Assembly: GCA_934526015.1 (NCBI GenBank)
Contig: CAKSZY010000003.1
Location: 140,334 to 204,333 of the forward strand
DNA: 64,000 nucleotides
Reading direction: 5' to 3'
Source of the DNA: an uncultured Dokdonella sp.
Lineage (GTDB): Bacteria > Pseudomonadota > Gammaproteobacteria > Xanthomonadales > Rhodanobacteraceae
The translations under genes and the position numbers were made by a program. The notes below the pieces were generated by a model. That model saw only the letters and a program-made list of their open reading frames with translations, was not told the DNA's origin and ran no database searches. This document shows, one piece after another, positions 57,517 through 64,000 of the stretch. Numbering within the stretch: position 1 is the stretch's first letter; the number at the start of each line of letters is the position of its first letter.

Positions 57517-58413
57517 ATGTCGAAATCCGCCGTGTGGTTGATCGCCGCAATCGTGGCCGGCAGTGCCGCCGCCGCCGCGCCGGACCCCGCCGCGCACGCG
57601 GGCGAAATCGAAGCCTGGCGGGCGAAGCGGCTCGAACGCCTGCAGTCGCCGACCGGCTGGTTGTCGCTGGTCGGCCTCGAATGGCTGAAGCCGGGTCGCA
57701 ACACGATCGGCGGCGCCGCCGACAACGACATCGTCCTCGCCAAGGCGCCGCCGCGTCTCGGCACCCTGACCCTCGAGGACGGGCGCGTGTCGATCGAGCT
57801 CGAGGCCGATGCCGCGGCGACGATCGACGGCGCGAAGTCGCTGCAGGCGGTCCTGCTCGATGATTCCCGCGAGCAGCCGACCATGGTCGCGTTCGGTTCC
57901 GTCAGCTTCTACCTGGTCGAGCGCAGCGGCCGCAAAGGCCTGCGCATCAAGGACAGCGAGGCGGCGACGCGCACCGGCTTCAGCGGCCTCGACAACTACC
58001 CGATCGATCCGTCCTGGCGCGTCGAAGCCGACTGGGTCGCCTTCGATCCGCCGCAATCGCTCGGCATCCCGAACGTGCTCGGCGTGATCGACACGATGCC
58101 GGTCCCCGGCAAGGCCGTATTCGAGCGTGACGGCAAGCGCCACGAACTGCTGCCGGTGCTCGAGTCGGCCGATGCGAAGCAGCTGTTCTTCATCTTCGCC
58201 GACCGCACCAGCGGCAAGGAAACCTATGGCGCCGGGCGCTTCCTCTACGCGGAGCCGGCGCAGGACGGCAAGGTCGTGCTCGATTTCAATCGCGCCTACA
58301 ACCCGCCGTGCGTGTTCACGCCGTACGCCACCTGTCCGCTGGCTCCGCCGGAAAACCGCCTCTCGATCGCCGTGCATGCCGGCGAGAAGCGCTACCGCAG
58401 CGCCGATCACTGA
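57517..58413 (+). CDS. DUF1684 family exported protein
   Basis: A 298-residue protein with a signal peptide (MSKSAVWLIAAIVAGSAAAAA). The body matches DUF1684: WRAKRLERLQSPTGWLSLVGLEWL, the FHA-like GRNTIGGAADNDIVL, DSEAATRTGFSGLDNYPIDPSWRV, and DFNRAYNPPCVFTPYATCPLAPPENRL near the end. The function is not known. The paired cysteines PPCVF and YATCPLAPP may form a disulfide. ATG at 57517 has CGGAG upstream. It is 26 bp after mutL, so it is probably in the same transcript. Confidence 0.88.
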   Translation: MSKSAVWLIAAIVAGSAAAAAPDPAAHAGEIEAWRAKRLERLQSPTGWLSLVGLEWLKPGRNTIGGAADNDIVLAKAPPRLGTLTLEDGRVSIELEADAAATIDGAKSLQAVLLDDSREQPTMVAFGSVSFYLVERSGRKGLRIKDSEAATRTGFSGLDNYPIDPSWRVEADWVAFDPPQSLGIPNVLGVIDTMPVPGKAVFERDGKRHELLPVLESADAKQLFFIFADRTSGKETYGAGRFLYAEPAQDGKVVLDFNRAYNPPCVFTPYATCPLAPPENRLSIAVHAGEKRYRSADH

Positions 58414-58476
58414 GCAGCGGAACCGGCTCCGCCCTGCAGGAGCGACAGGGCCGGGTCGTTCGCTCCGGCGGCGGGT

Positions 58477-59259
58477 TCAGCGCCCGCTGAACACCGGCTT
58501 GCGGCGCTCGAGGAAGGCGCGCGTGCCTTCGCGCATGTCCTCCGTCGAGCAGCACAGGGCGAAGGCCTTGGTCTCGTAGTCGAGCCCCTCGTCGAGCGCA
58601 CACTCGCCGCCGCGGATGACCGCATCGAGGATGCCGGCGAGGGCATGCGGGGCCGAGCGGGCGAGCTGGCCGGCGAGGGCATCGACCTCGGCGTCGAGCT
58701 GGTCGGCGGCAACCACGCGGTTGACGATGCCGAGCGCAAGCGCGCGCGCGGCGTCGACCGGCTGGCCGGTCAGGCACAGTTCGAGCGCGGCGGCGCGGCC
58801 GGCCAGGCGCAGCAGGCGCTGGGTGCCGCCGAAGCCCGGCAGCAGGCCGAGGGTGATCTCGGGCAGGCCGAGGCGGGCCTTGTCGGAGGCGATGCGCAGA
58901 TGGCAACTCATCGCCAGTTCGAGGCCGCCGCCGAGGGCAAAGCCCTGGATGCGGGCGATCACCGGCTTGGGCAGGGTTTCGAGCGTGCGCAGGAGGCGCT
59001 GGCCGACGCGCGAGAAGGCCTGCGCCTGCACCGCCACGAGGGTGGCCAGTTCGCCGATGTCGGCGCCGGCGACGAAGGCCTTTTCGCCGCTGCCGGCGAG
59101 CACGACGACGCGCACGGAGTCGTCGTCGCGCACCGCCTCGAAGGCCTGGCGCAGCTCGTCCAGGGTGCGTGCGTCGAGGGCGTTGAGCTTCTCGGGCCGG
59201 TTCACGGTGATGCGGCGCACGCCGTCCTGGTCGGCGACGACGAGGTTCTGGCAGGTCAT
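58477..59259 (-). CDS. enoyl-CoA hydratase/isomerase family protein
   Basis: A 260-residue crotonase. Oxyanion and CoA sites: RPEKLNALDARTL, AFVAGADIGEL, FALGGGLELAMSCHLRIAS; ITLGLLPGFGGTQRLLRL includes one of the usual hydratase glutamates, and LGLPEIT another. It probably hydrates enoyl-CoA in beta-oxidation, but the substrate range cannot be read. The end is ERRKPVFSGR, typical. No beta-oxidation gene is next to it. ATG at 59259; single gene, converging on DUF1684. Confidence 0.93.
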   Translation of the reverse strand: MTCQNLVVADQDGVRRITVNRPEKLNALDARTLDELRQAFEAVRDDDSVRVVVLAGSGEKAFVAGADIGELATLVAVQAQAFSRVGQRLLRTLETLPKPVIARIQGFALGGGLELAMSCHLRIASDKARLGLPEITLGLLPGFGGTQRLLRLAGRAAALELCLTGQPVDAARALALGIVNRVVAADQLDAEVDALAGQLARSAPHALAGILDAVIRGGECALDEGLDYETKAFALCCSTEDMREGTRAFLERRKPVFSGR

Positions 59260-59383
59260 CGGGCACTCCTCGGCGACAACGCCGGTTCAGCGAGGGCGCG
59301 GATCATAGCAGCGCCCGGCGCGGCGGCCGGTGGCGAACTTTCCGCGGCCGGCGCGTTCACAGCACCCCGTCTGCCCGGTGGAT

Positions 59384-59411
59384 TGGTCGGCGCGGTCCGC
59401 TCGGTTACAAT
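59384..59411 (+). promoter_or_regulatory. promoter of the FKBP gene
   Basis: TTGGTC (59384-59389), 16-bp spacer, TACAAT (59406-59411); expected start near 59418, giving a leader of about 72 bases. Confidence 0.68.
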
Positions 59412-59489
59412 TGCCGGCCGTTTTCATGCCTGCGCGTGCCCACGGCCGTTCCCGCAGGTCCGTTCGTTCCGTGGTTCTCTGGAGGCAAC

Positions 59490-60170
59490 ATGAATTTGCG
59501 TACGTCTATCGCCCTGGCGGCGCTGCTCGCGACGGCACCGGTCCTGGCGCAGGACACGACATCCGAAAAGGGCAAGCTGTCGTATTCGATCGGCTACCAG
59601 ATCGGCAAGGATTTCACCGAGCGCAACATGGAAGTCGACATCAACACCGTCATCCGCGCGCTGCAGGACGCGTACGGCAAGCGCAATCCGGCGGTCACCG
59701 AAGAGGTCATGCGCGACACGCTGACCAAGTTCCAGACCAAGATGATGACCGAGGCCAAGGCCGAGTTCGACAAGGTCGCCGGCGCCAACAAGGCCAAGAG
59801 CGACGCCTTCATGGCGCAGAACCGCAGCAAGAAGGGCATCGTCGCGCTGCCGTCGGGCGTGCAGTACCGCGTCATCGAGGACGGCACCGGCCGTCAGGTC
59901 ACGACGACCAGCGAAGTGACCGTGCACTACCGCGGCTCGCTGCACGACGGCCTCGAGTTCGACAGCTCGTTCGCGCGCGGCGAGCCGGTCAAGTTCAAGG
60001 TCAACGAAGTCATCAAGGGCTGGCAGGAAGCGCTGCCGCGCATGAAGGTCGGCGACCACTGGCAGATCTTCGTGCCGGCCGAACTCGCCTACGGCGAACG
60101 CGGCCAGGCGCCGCGCATCGGTCCGAACCAGGCGCTGGTGTTCGACATCAAGGTCGTCGACTCGAAGTAA
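59490..60170 (+). CDS. FKBP-type peptidyl-prolyl isomerase (FkpA/Mip-like)
   Basis: A 226-residue exported protein: signal peptide (MNLRTSIALAALLATAPVLA), helical dimerisation part (~25-110, KLSYSIGYQIGKDF), then the FKBP domain (~125-226) with SGVQYRVIEDGTG, VTVHYRGSLHDGLEFDSS and AELAYGERG. It is a periplasmic or surface foldase like Legionella Mip. GGAGG at 59481 is the ribosome binding site, and a good promoter lies upstream. A strong hairpin follows at 60178. Confidence 0.93.
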   Translation: MNLRTSIALAALLATAPVLAQDTTSEKGKLSYSIGYQIGKDFTERNMEVDINTVIRALQDAYGKRNPAVTEEVMRDTLTKFQTKMMTEAKAEFDKVAGANKAKSDAFMAQNRSKKGIVALPSGVQYRVIEDGTGRQVTTTSEVTVHYRGSLHDGLEFDSSFARGEPVKFKVNEVIKGWQEALPRMKVGDHWQIFVPAELAYGERGQAPRIGPNQALVFDIKVVDSK

Positions 60171-60177
60171 GGTTCCG

Positions 60178-60202
60178 GCGCCGGGCGCCAAGCGCCCGGC
60201 GC
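60178..60202 (+). terminator. hairpin terminator after the FKBP gene
   Basis: Perfect 11-bp stem (60178-60188 with 60192-60202) and three-base loop, followed by ATTT. Confidence 0.75.
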
Positions 60203-60216
60203 ATTTCCGCCTGGTA

Positions 60217-60277
60217 GAGCGTGCTCCGCTGCCCTGCGGCTTCACCGCCCTTGCTGAGCGGAGCGTGCTCCGCTGCC
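60217..60277. repeat. 17-bp direct repeat containing a small palindrome
   Basis: GAGCGTGCTCCGCTGCC is present at 60217-60233 and again at 60261-60277, each followed by a TGCGGC. A related GCGGAGCGGGCTCCG occurs near 62442. These resemble REP-like units. Confidence 0.6.
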
Positions 60278-60332
60278 ATTGCGGCAACGGTCAATGCTTC
60301 AACCGGGCAAGCCCGGCGCTACGGACGGAACC

Positions 60333-60698
60333 TCACGGCAGGGCGCGCATCTCCTCGAGTGCGCGTTCCATGTCGAGCTTGATGCGGTTGATGATGCGCA
60401 TGGCCGGCTCGGCGGCGCTGTCATCGGCATGGACACCGGTGGCCGTGGCCTGTCCGCGGGAAACGATCTCGGCCTCTTCGTCGGCGACGAACTGGGCGAG
60501 GTAGACATAGCCCTGGCGCAGCCCCTCGCGCACTTCGGGATGCTCCGGGCCGAGCTTGCGCAGCAGGGTGACGATGGCGTAGCGGATCGTCTCGCGCGAA
60601 TGCGGCAGCAGGCTCTCGGGCAGACCGTAGACACCGGGTTCGACGCGCGCGAGCACCTTGCCGTAATCGCTGACCACCCGTGTCGCCATGCCGAGCAT
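60333..60698 (-). CDS. small conserved-looking protein of unknown function
   Basis: A 121-residue soluble, mainly helical protein (VVSDYGKVLARVEPGVYGLPE, RYAIVTLLRKLGPEHPEVREG, MRIINRIKLDMERALEEMRALP) that I do not recognise. ATG at 60698 has GGGAG at the right distance; ATG at 60689 also possible. No signal peptide or metal motif. It is divergent from the DUF1289-Nudix-sulfurtransferase unit. Confidence 0.65.
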   Translation of the reverse strand: MLGMATRVVSDYGKVLARVEPGVYGLPESLLPHSRETIRYAIVTLLRKLGPEHPEVREGLRQGYVYLAQFVADEEAEIVSRGQATATGVHADDSAAEPAMRIINRIKLDMERALEEMRALP

Positions 60699-60777
60699 GC
60701 CGGCTCCCGTTCGAGGATTCGGCGGTAATGTAGCAGCAGCACCCGTTCGACCTACTCTGTCCAGGCGTGTATTTGCG

Positions 60778-60969
60778 ATGCAGTTCGAGTTTCCCGTTCC
60801 CGTGTTGAGCCCCTGCATCGGCGTGTGCACGCTCGGCGACGACGGACTGTGCGAAGGCTGCCTGCGCAGCGGCGACGAGATCGCGCGCTGGCTGGCGATG
60901 AGCGCGGCCGAGCGGCAGCGTCTGATGGACGTGGAACTGCCACGGCGTGAAGCGGAACGAATGCGGTGA
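60778..60969 (+). CDS. DUF1289 family small protein
   Basis: A 63-residue protein with the family signature SPCIGVCTLGDDGLCEGCLRS and a following EIARW helix. The four cysteines probably bind a metal or iron-sulfur cluster. ATG at 60778. Its stop overlaps the start of the Nudix gene (GTGA). The function is unknown. Confidence 0.88.
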   Translation: MQFEFPVPVLSPCIGVCTLGDDGLCEGCLRSGDEIARWLAMSAAERQRLMDVELPRREAERMR

Positions 60970-61583
60970 ACACGCCGGTCGACCTCGAGCGCCTGCGTCG
61001 CGCGGTGCGTAGCCTCGACGATCCTCCGCAGCCGCCGGGCTGGAACGCGAATGACTTTCCCGAACTGTGGAGCGACGACGTGCCGCTGCGTCGCGCCGCC
61101 GTGCTGGTGCCGATCGTCGAGCGCGCCGAGGGCTTCGGCATGCTGTTCACCCGGCGCAACGAGCGCATGCGCCACCATCCCGGCCAGGTCAGTTTCCCCG
61201 GTGGTGCGATCGACGCGGCCGATGCCGACGCGGTCGCCGCAGCCCTGCGTGAAACCAACGAGGAAACCGGTATCGCGCGCGAGTTCGTGCAGCCGTTCGG
61301 CTTCCTCGACTGCTTCGACACGATCTCGGGCTTCAGCGTCTCGCCGGTGCTCGGCCTCGTGCGCAGCGACTACACCCTGGCACCGAATCCGGACGAAGTC
61401 GCCGAGGTGTTCGAGGTGCCGCTGGACTACATCCTTGCGCCGCGACGCATGCAGCGCCAGGAGATCCTCTGGCACGGGCGGCCGCGCGAGATCTTCGAGT
61501 TCGGCTACGACGGCCGGCGCATCTGGGGCGCGACGGCGGCGATACTGAAGAACCTCATGCGCAGGCTGGAGATGCCGGAATGA
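60966..61583 (+). CDS. Nudix CoA/acyl-CoA pyrophosphatase (NudL-like)
   Basis: A 205-residue Nudix protein. The CoA-pyrophosphatase signature LLFTRRNERMRHHPGQVSFPGG is present in parts (FTRRNERMRHHPGQ, SFPGG), followed by the Nudix box ALRETNEETGI. It splits CoA into phosphopantetheine and ADP. GTG at 60966 overlaps the DUF1289 stop; its stop overlaps the sulfurtransferase start (ATGA), giving a three-gene coupled unit. Confidence 0.92.
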   Translation: MNTPVDLERLRRAVRSLDDPPQPPGWNANDFPELWSDDVPLRRAAVLVPIVERAEGFGMLFTRRNERMRHHPGQVSFPGGAIDAADADAVAAALRETNEETGIAREFVQPFGFLDCFDTISGFSVSPVLGLVRSDYTLAPNPDEVAEVFEVPLDYILAPRRMQRQEILWHGRPREIFEFGYDGRRIWGATAAILKNLMRRLEMPE

Positions 61584-62428
61584 ATACGGGCAACCTGGTT
61601 TCCGCCGCGGAGCTGGCCGCGCAGATCGGCGATCCGCGCCTGCTCGTCGTCGACTGTCGTGCCGATCTCGCCGACGCCGGGCGCGCGCGTGCCGCGCATG
61701 CCGCGGCGCATCTGCCGGGATCCGTGCACGCCGACCTCGAACGCGATCTTTCCGATCTCTCGAAACAGGGTCTCGGCCGCCATCCGCTGCCCGATGCGGA
61801 CGCGTTCGCCGCGACGCTGTCGCGCTGGGGCTGGCAGCCGGGCCTGCGCGTCGTCGCCCTGGACGATGCCCACGGAGCCCTCGCCGCCGCGCGCCTGTGG
61901 TGGATGCTGCGTCTCGTCGGCGCGCGCGAGGTCACCGTCCTCGACGGCGGCCTGGCCGCCTGGCGCGCGGCACGCCTGCCGCTCGTCGCCGACGCCGTGG
62001 CGAGGGTGCCGACCCGGGTCACCGTCGACTACGACGACAGCGCCCTGGTCGACTTCGCCGCGCTCGGCGCCGGTCTCGCCGATGCGTCGTTGCTGCTCGT
62101 CGATGCACGCGCCGAACCGCGCTACCGCGGCGAGGTCGAGCCGATCGACCGTGTTGCCGGTCACGTGCCGGGTGCGGTCAACCGCCCGTTCTCGCTCAAT
62201 CTGCAGGCCGACGGCCGCTTCAAGCCGGCGGCCGAGCTGCGTGCCGGATTCCTCGACCTGCTCGGCGGGCGCGATCCGCGCGAGGTCGTGCACATGTGCG
62301 GATCCGGCGTGACCGCCTGCCACAACCTGCTGGCGATGGAGCACGCCGGCCTCGCCGGCTCGCGCCTGTTCGCGCCGTCCTGGAGTGGCTGGAGCAGTGA
62401 CCCGGCGCGTCCGGTCGAGCGCGGCTGA
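61580..62428 (+). CDS. sseA: 3-mercaptopyruvate sulfurtransferase (two rhodanese domains)
   Basis: A 282-residue protein with two rhodanese domains. The N-terminal one lacks cysteine at its active loop; the C-terminal one has CGSGVTACH, the loop of mercaptopyruvate sulfurtransferases (CG[S/T]GVT) rather than thiosulfate sulfurtransferases. It transfers sulfane sulfur to thiols. Start ATG at 61580 overlaps the Nudix stop. Last gene of the unit. Confidence 0.93.
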   Translation: MNTGNLVSAAELAAQIGDPRLLVVDCRADLADAGRARAAHAAAHLPGSVHADLERDLSDLSKQGLGRHPLPDADAFAATLSRWGWQPGLRVVALDDAHGALAAARLWWMLRLVGAREVTVLDGGLAAWRAARLPLVADAVARVPTRVTVDYDDSALVDFAALGAGLADASLLLVDARAEPRYRGEVEPIDRVAGHVPGAVNRPFSLNLQADGRFKPAAELRAGFLDLLGGRDPREVVHMCGSGVTACHNLLAMEHAGLAGSRLFAPSWSGWSSDPARPVERG

Positions 62429-62574
62429 GCGGCCGGGTGCAGCGGAGCGGGCTCCGTTCTGCAGAAGCGTTCCATCGTGCGGGCCTTTGTCGAGCCGGGA
62501 TGCCCGGCTGTGGCGCTTCAGTGGGGTCAGCTTCCCGCGGGGAAGCCGTTCGCGCAGGACGGGCCGCCGCGTTC

Positions 62575-62580
62575 TATACT
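62575..62580 (+). promoter_or_regulatory. -10 hexamer TATACT before rsfS
   Basis: TATACT ends 12 bases before the ATG chosen for rsfS, so the mRNA would have a leader of about six bases. No strong -35 at 16-18 bp. Confidence 0.5.
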
Positions 62581-62592
62581 TCCGCCGCGCCG

Positions 62593-63213
62593 ATGCGTGC
62601 GCTTCCGCCAGCCGAGGCCGGTGTTCCCTTGACCACCCCAAAGAAGCCCGTCCGCTCCACCCGCAGCAAACCCGCCAGCAAGGCCGTGAAGAAGGCCGCC
62701 ACCGGCAAGCCGGCCGCCAAGGCCGTGAAGAAGACCGGTGCAGCGCGCAAGGCGCCGACGAAAGCCTCGGCCGCGAAGGCCGCGCCGCGCCGCCCGAAGC
62801 CCGATGCCGGACTGGCCCTGCCGAAGACCCCGCGCACGCGCGCCAAGGCGAAGGTCGAGCCTGACGTCGTCGATCGCCTGCAGCGCCTCGTCGCCAAGGC
62901 CCTCGACGACCTCAAGGCCAAGGACATCAGCGAGATCGACGTGCGCGGCAAGACTTCGGTCGCCGATCTCATCGTCATCGCCAGCGGCACCTCGACGCGC
63001 CACGTGAAGTCGATCGCCGACGAGGTGGTCAAGGCGGCCAAGCAGGCCGGCCTGCCGCCGCTCGGCGTCGAGGGCCAGCGTGAAGCCGAATGGGTGCTGG
63101 TCGACCTCGGCGACATCATCGTCCACGTCATGCTGCCGCGCACGCGCGAGTTCTACGGGCTCGAACGCCTGTGGAAGGTCGGCGACGACGCCGAAGCACC
63201 GCTCGCGGTCTGA
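62593..63213 (+). CDS. rsfS: ribosomal silencing factor RsfS with basic N-terminal tail
   Basis: The C-terminal ~115 residues are a typical RsfS/Iojap domain: VADLIVIASGTSTRHVKSIADEV, EGQREAEWVLVDLGDIIVHV and REFYGLERLW. RsfS binds L14 and blocks subunit joining during starvation. In front is a ~80-residue tail made of repeats such as KPASKAVKKAATGKPAAK, like histone H1 tails. The family has ~105-120 residues. The start is uncertain: ATG 62593 or TTG 62629 (GAGG upstream). rlmH follows 12 bp later as in many bacteria. Confidence 0.9.
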   Translation: MRALPPAEAGVPLTTPKKPVRSTRSKPASKAVKKAATGKPAAKAVKKTGAARKAPTKASAAKAAPRRPKPDAGLALPKTPRTRAKAKVEPDVVDRLQRLVAKALDDLKAKDISEIDVRGKTSVADLIVIASGTSTRHVKSIADEVVKAAKQAGLPPLGVEGQREAEWVLVDLGDIIVHVMLPRTREFYGLERLWKVGDDAEAPLAV

Positions 63214-63225
63214 TCCGCCGCGTCG

Positions 63226-63696
63226 ATGCGCACGCGCCTCATCTGTGTCGGCGAGCGCATGCCGGCCTGGGTCGCCGACGGCTTCGCCGAATACCGCAAG
63301 CGCCTCTCCCGCGAGCAGCCGCTCGACCTCGTCGAGATCCCGCTCGGCCACCGTGGCGGGCAACGCGACCCGCAACGCGCGATGGTCAGCGAAGGTGCCG
63401 GCGTGCTCGCCGCGATCCCGAAGGATGCCCATGTCGTCACCCTCGACGGCCGCGGCAAACCGTGGAGCAGCGAACAACTCGCCGCGCAACTCGCCGACTG
63501 GCGCATGCAGGGCAGGGACCTCGCCCTCCTCGTCGGCGGCCCCGACGGCCACGCACCCGACGTACTCGCCCGCGCCAACCAGAGCTGGTCACTCGGCCCG
63601 CTGACCCTGCCGCACATGCTCGTGCGCCTCGTCGTCGCCGAACAGCTCTACCGCGCCATGACGATCGTTGCCGGACATCCCTACCACCGTCCCTGA
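63226..63696 (+). CDS. rlmH: 23S rRNA (pseudouridine1915-N3)-methyltransferase
   Basis: A 156-residue SPOUT methyltransferase of family length. AdoMet-binding knot region LALLVGGPDGHAPDVL and LPHMLVRLVVAEQLYRAMTI, ending in YHRP. It methylates pseudouridine 1915 in helix 69 of 23S rRNA after subunit joining. ATG at 63226. It pairs with rsfS, and both act on the large subunit. Confidence 0.97.
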   Translation: MRTRLICVGERMPAWVADGFAEYRKRLSREQPLDLVEIPLGHRGGQRDPQRAMVSEGAGVLAAIPKDAHVVTLDGRGKPWSSEQLAAQLADWRMQGRDLALLVGGPDGHAPDVLARANQSWSLGPLTLPHMLVRLVVAEQLYRAMTIVAGHPYHRP

Positions 63697-63725
63697 CGCC
63701 AAGCCGAGGCCAGGGTGGAAGTGAA

Positions 63726-64000
63726 CTTCTCCCCGCTGCGCGGGGCGAAGGAAGGCTTGTGCTGCGCAAGAATGCAAGGCTGCACGCTGGTGAACGCGCA
63801 TGCCTGTCCCTTCTCCCCGTAGCGACGGGGAGAAGGTGCGGCGGCAGCCGCGGATGAGGGGCGCTTTCGTGCTTCTTCTTCTATAGCCGCCGATGAATCC
63901 GCGCTTGCGCACTGCTGCCACGGCGATCGCACCCCACCTCCCACGGCCCCTCATCCGGTGCTGCCGCACCACCTTCTCCCCGCTGGCGCGGGGCGAAGGA
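63726..64000. repeat. cluster of TTCTCCCCG hairpins, two in an inverted pair
   Basis: The ~300 bp after rlmH contain no gene. Three copies of a CTTCTCCCCG...CGGGG(A/C)GAAGG hairpin lie at 63726-63751, 63810-63835 and from 63972 to the window end. The second is followed by GGATGAGGGGC (63852-63862) and the third is preceded by GCCCCTCATCC (63946-63956), so both form a ~54-bp unit in opposite orientation about 85 bp apart. Widespread proteobacterial intergenic repeats of this kind are known. The element may continue beyond the window. Confidence 0.75.

Overview
This window is ordinary chromosomal backbone from a GC-rich gammaproteobacterium, most likely of the Lysobacterales (Xanthomonadales). 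The evidence is the block-by-block match to conserved gammaproteobacterial gene orders: rplU-rpmA-obgE; rpsT divergent from murJ-ribF-ileS; bcp-gcvR divergent from dapA-bamC; pcnB-folK-panB-panC-panD; queG divergent from nnr-tsaE-amiC-mutL; rsfS-rlmH. Lysobacterales-like traits add to it: a phoB-phoR-ppk1-ppx string, a 7Fe ferredoxin, an NAD-type isocitrate dehydrogenase and a MutL carrying its own endonuclease motifs. I see no prophage, insertion sequence, integrase, CRISPR array or plasmid gene.

Layout. 1-6 kb: a truncated hydrolase, typA, a cysteine dioxygenase/FAD-protein pair, ppiB and a small GlsB-type membrane protein. 6-20 kb: aminotransferase, thioredoxin-like lipoprotein, mdh, a DUF4105 membrane protein coupled to corC, then ribosomal and cell-wall housekeeping genes through ileS, and oxyR. 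20-25 kb: nudE-cysQ-mazG, a secreted GSGD-repeat protein, accA. 25-37 kb, nearly all on the minus strand: a Fur-box TonB receptor, lpxH, ppiA, and a tightly overlapping set bepA-phoB-phoR-ppk1-ppx that combines phosphate sensing with polyphosphate turnover. 37-46 kb: grxC, an unknown secreted protein, isocitrate dehydrogenase, thiD, a FadL-like porin, a PIN-PhoH protein, bcp, gcvR, dapA, bamC. 46-51 kb: ferredoxin, tRNA-Glu(CUC), and poly(A) polymerase with folate and pantothenate synthesis. 51-64 kb: queG, NAD(P)HX repair, t6A synthesis, amidase, mutL, then small operons ending with rsfS-rlmH.

Genes are tightly packed. Many neighbours overlap by 1-4 bases (GTGA, ATGA or TGATG junctions), implying translational coupling. 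Several genes (ribF, nudE, nnr, possibly amiC) have a good -10 hexamer 6-8 bases before the start codon, which suggests leaderless mRNAs.

The least explained material lies between genes. Two unlinked ~190-225 bp elements share a nested inverted-repeat design made of 9-bp units (5.5 and 23.9 kb), and both sit between converging genes. There are also a paired REP-like palindrome and a G-rich heptamer array at 22.7-22.9 kb, inverted hairpin copies at the right end, and a terminator-ended stretch between panC and panD that could be a small RNA. Among proteins, the most unusual are a PhoR without its usual N-terminal membrane segments and an RsfS with a long lysine/alanine-rich tail. All calls come from reading the sequence and translations; no database search was possible.
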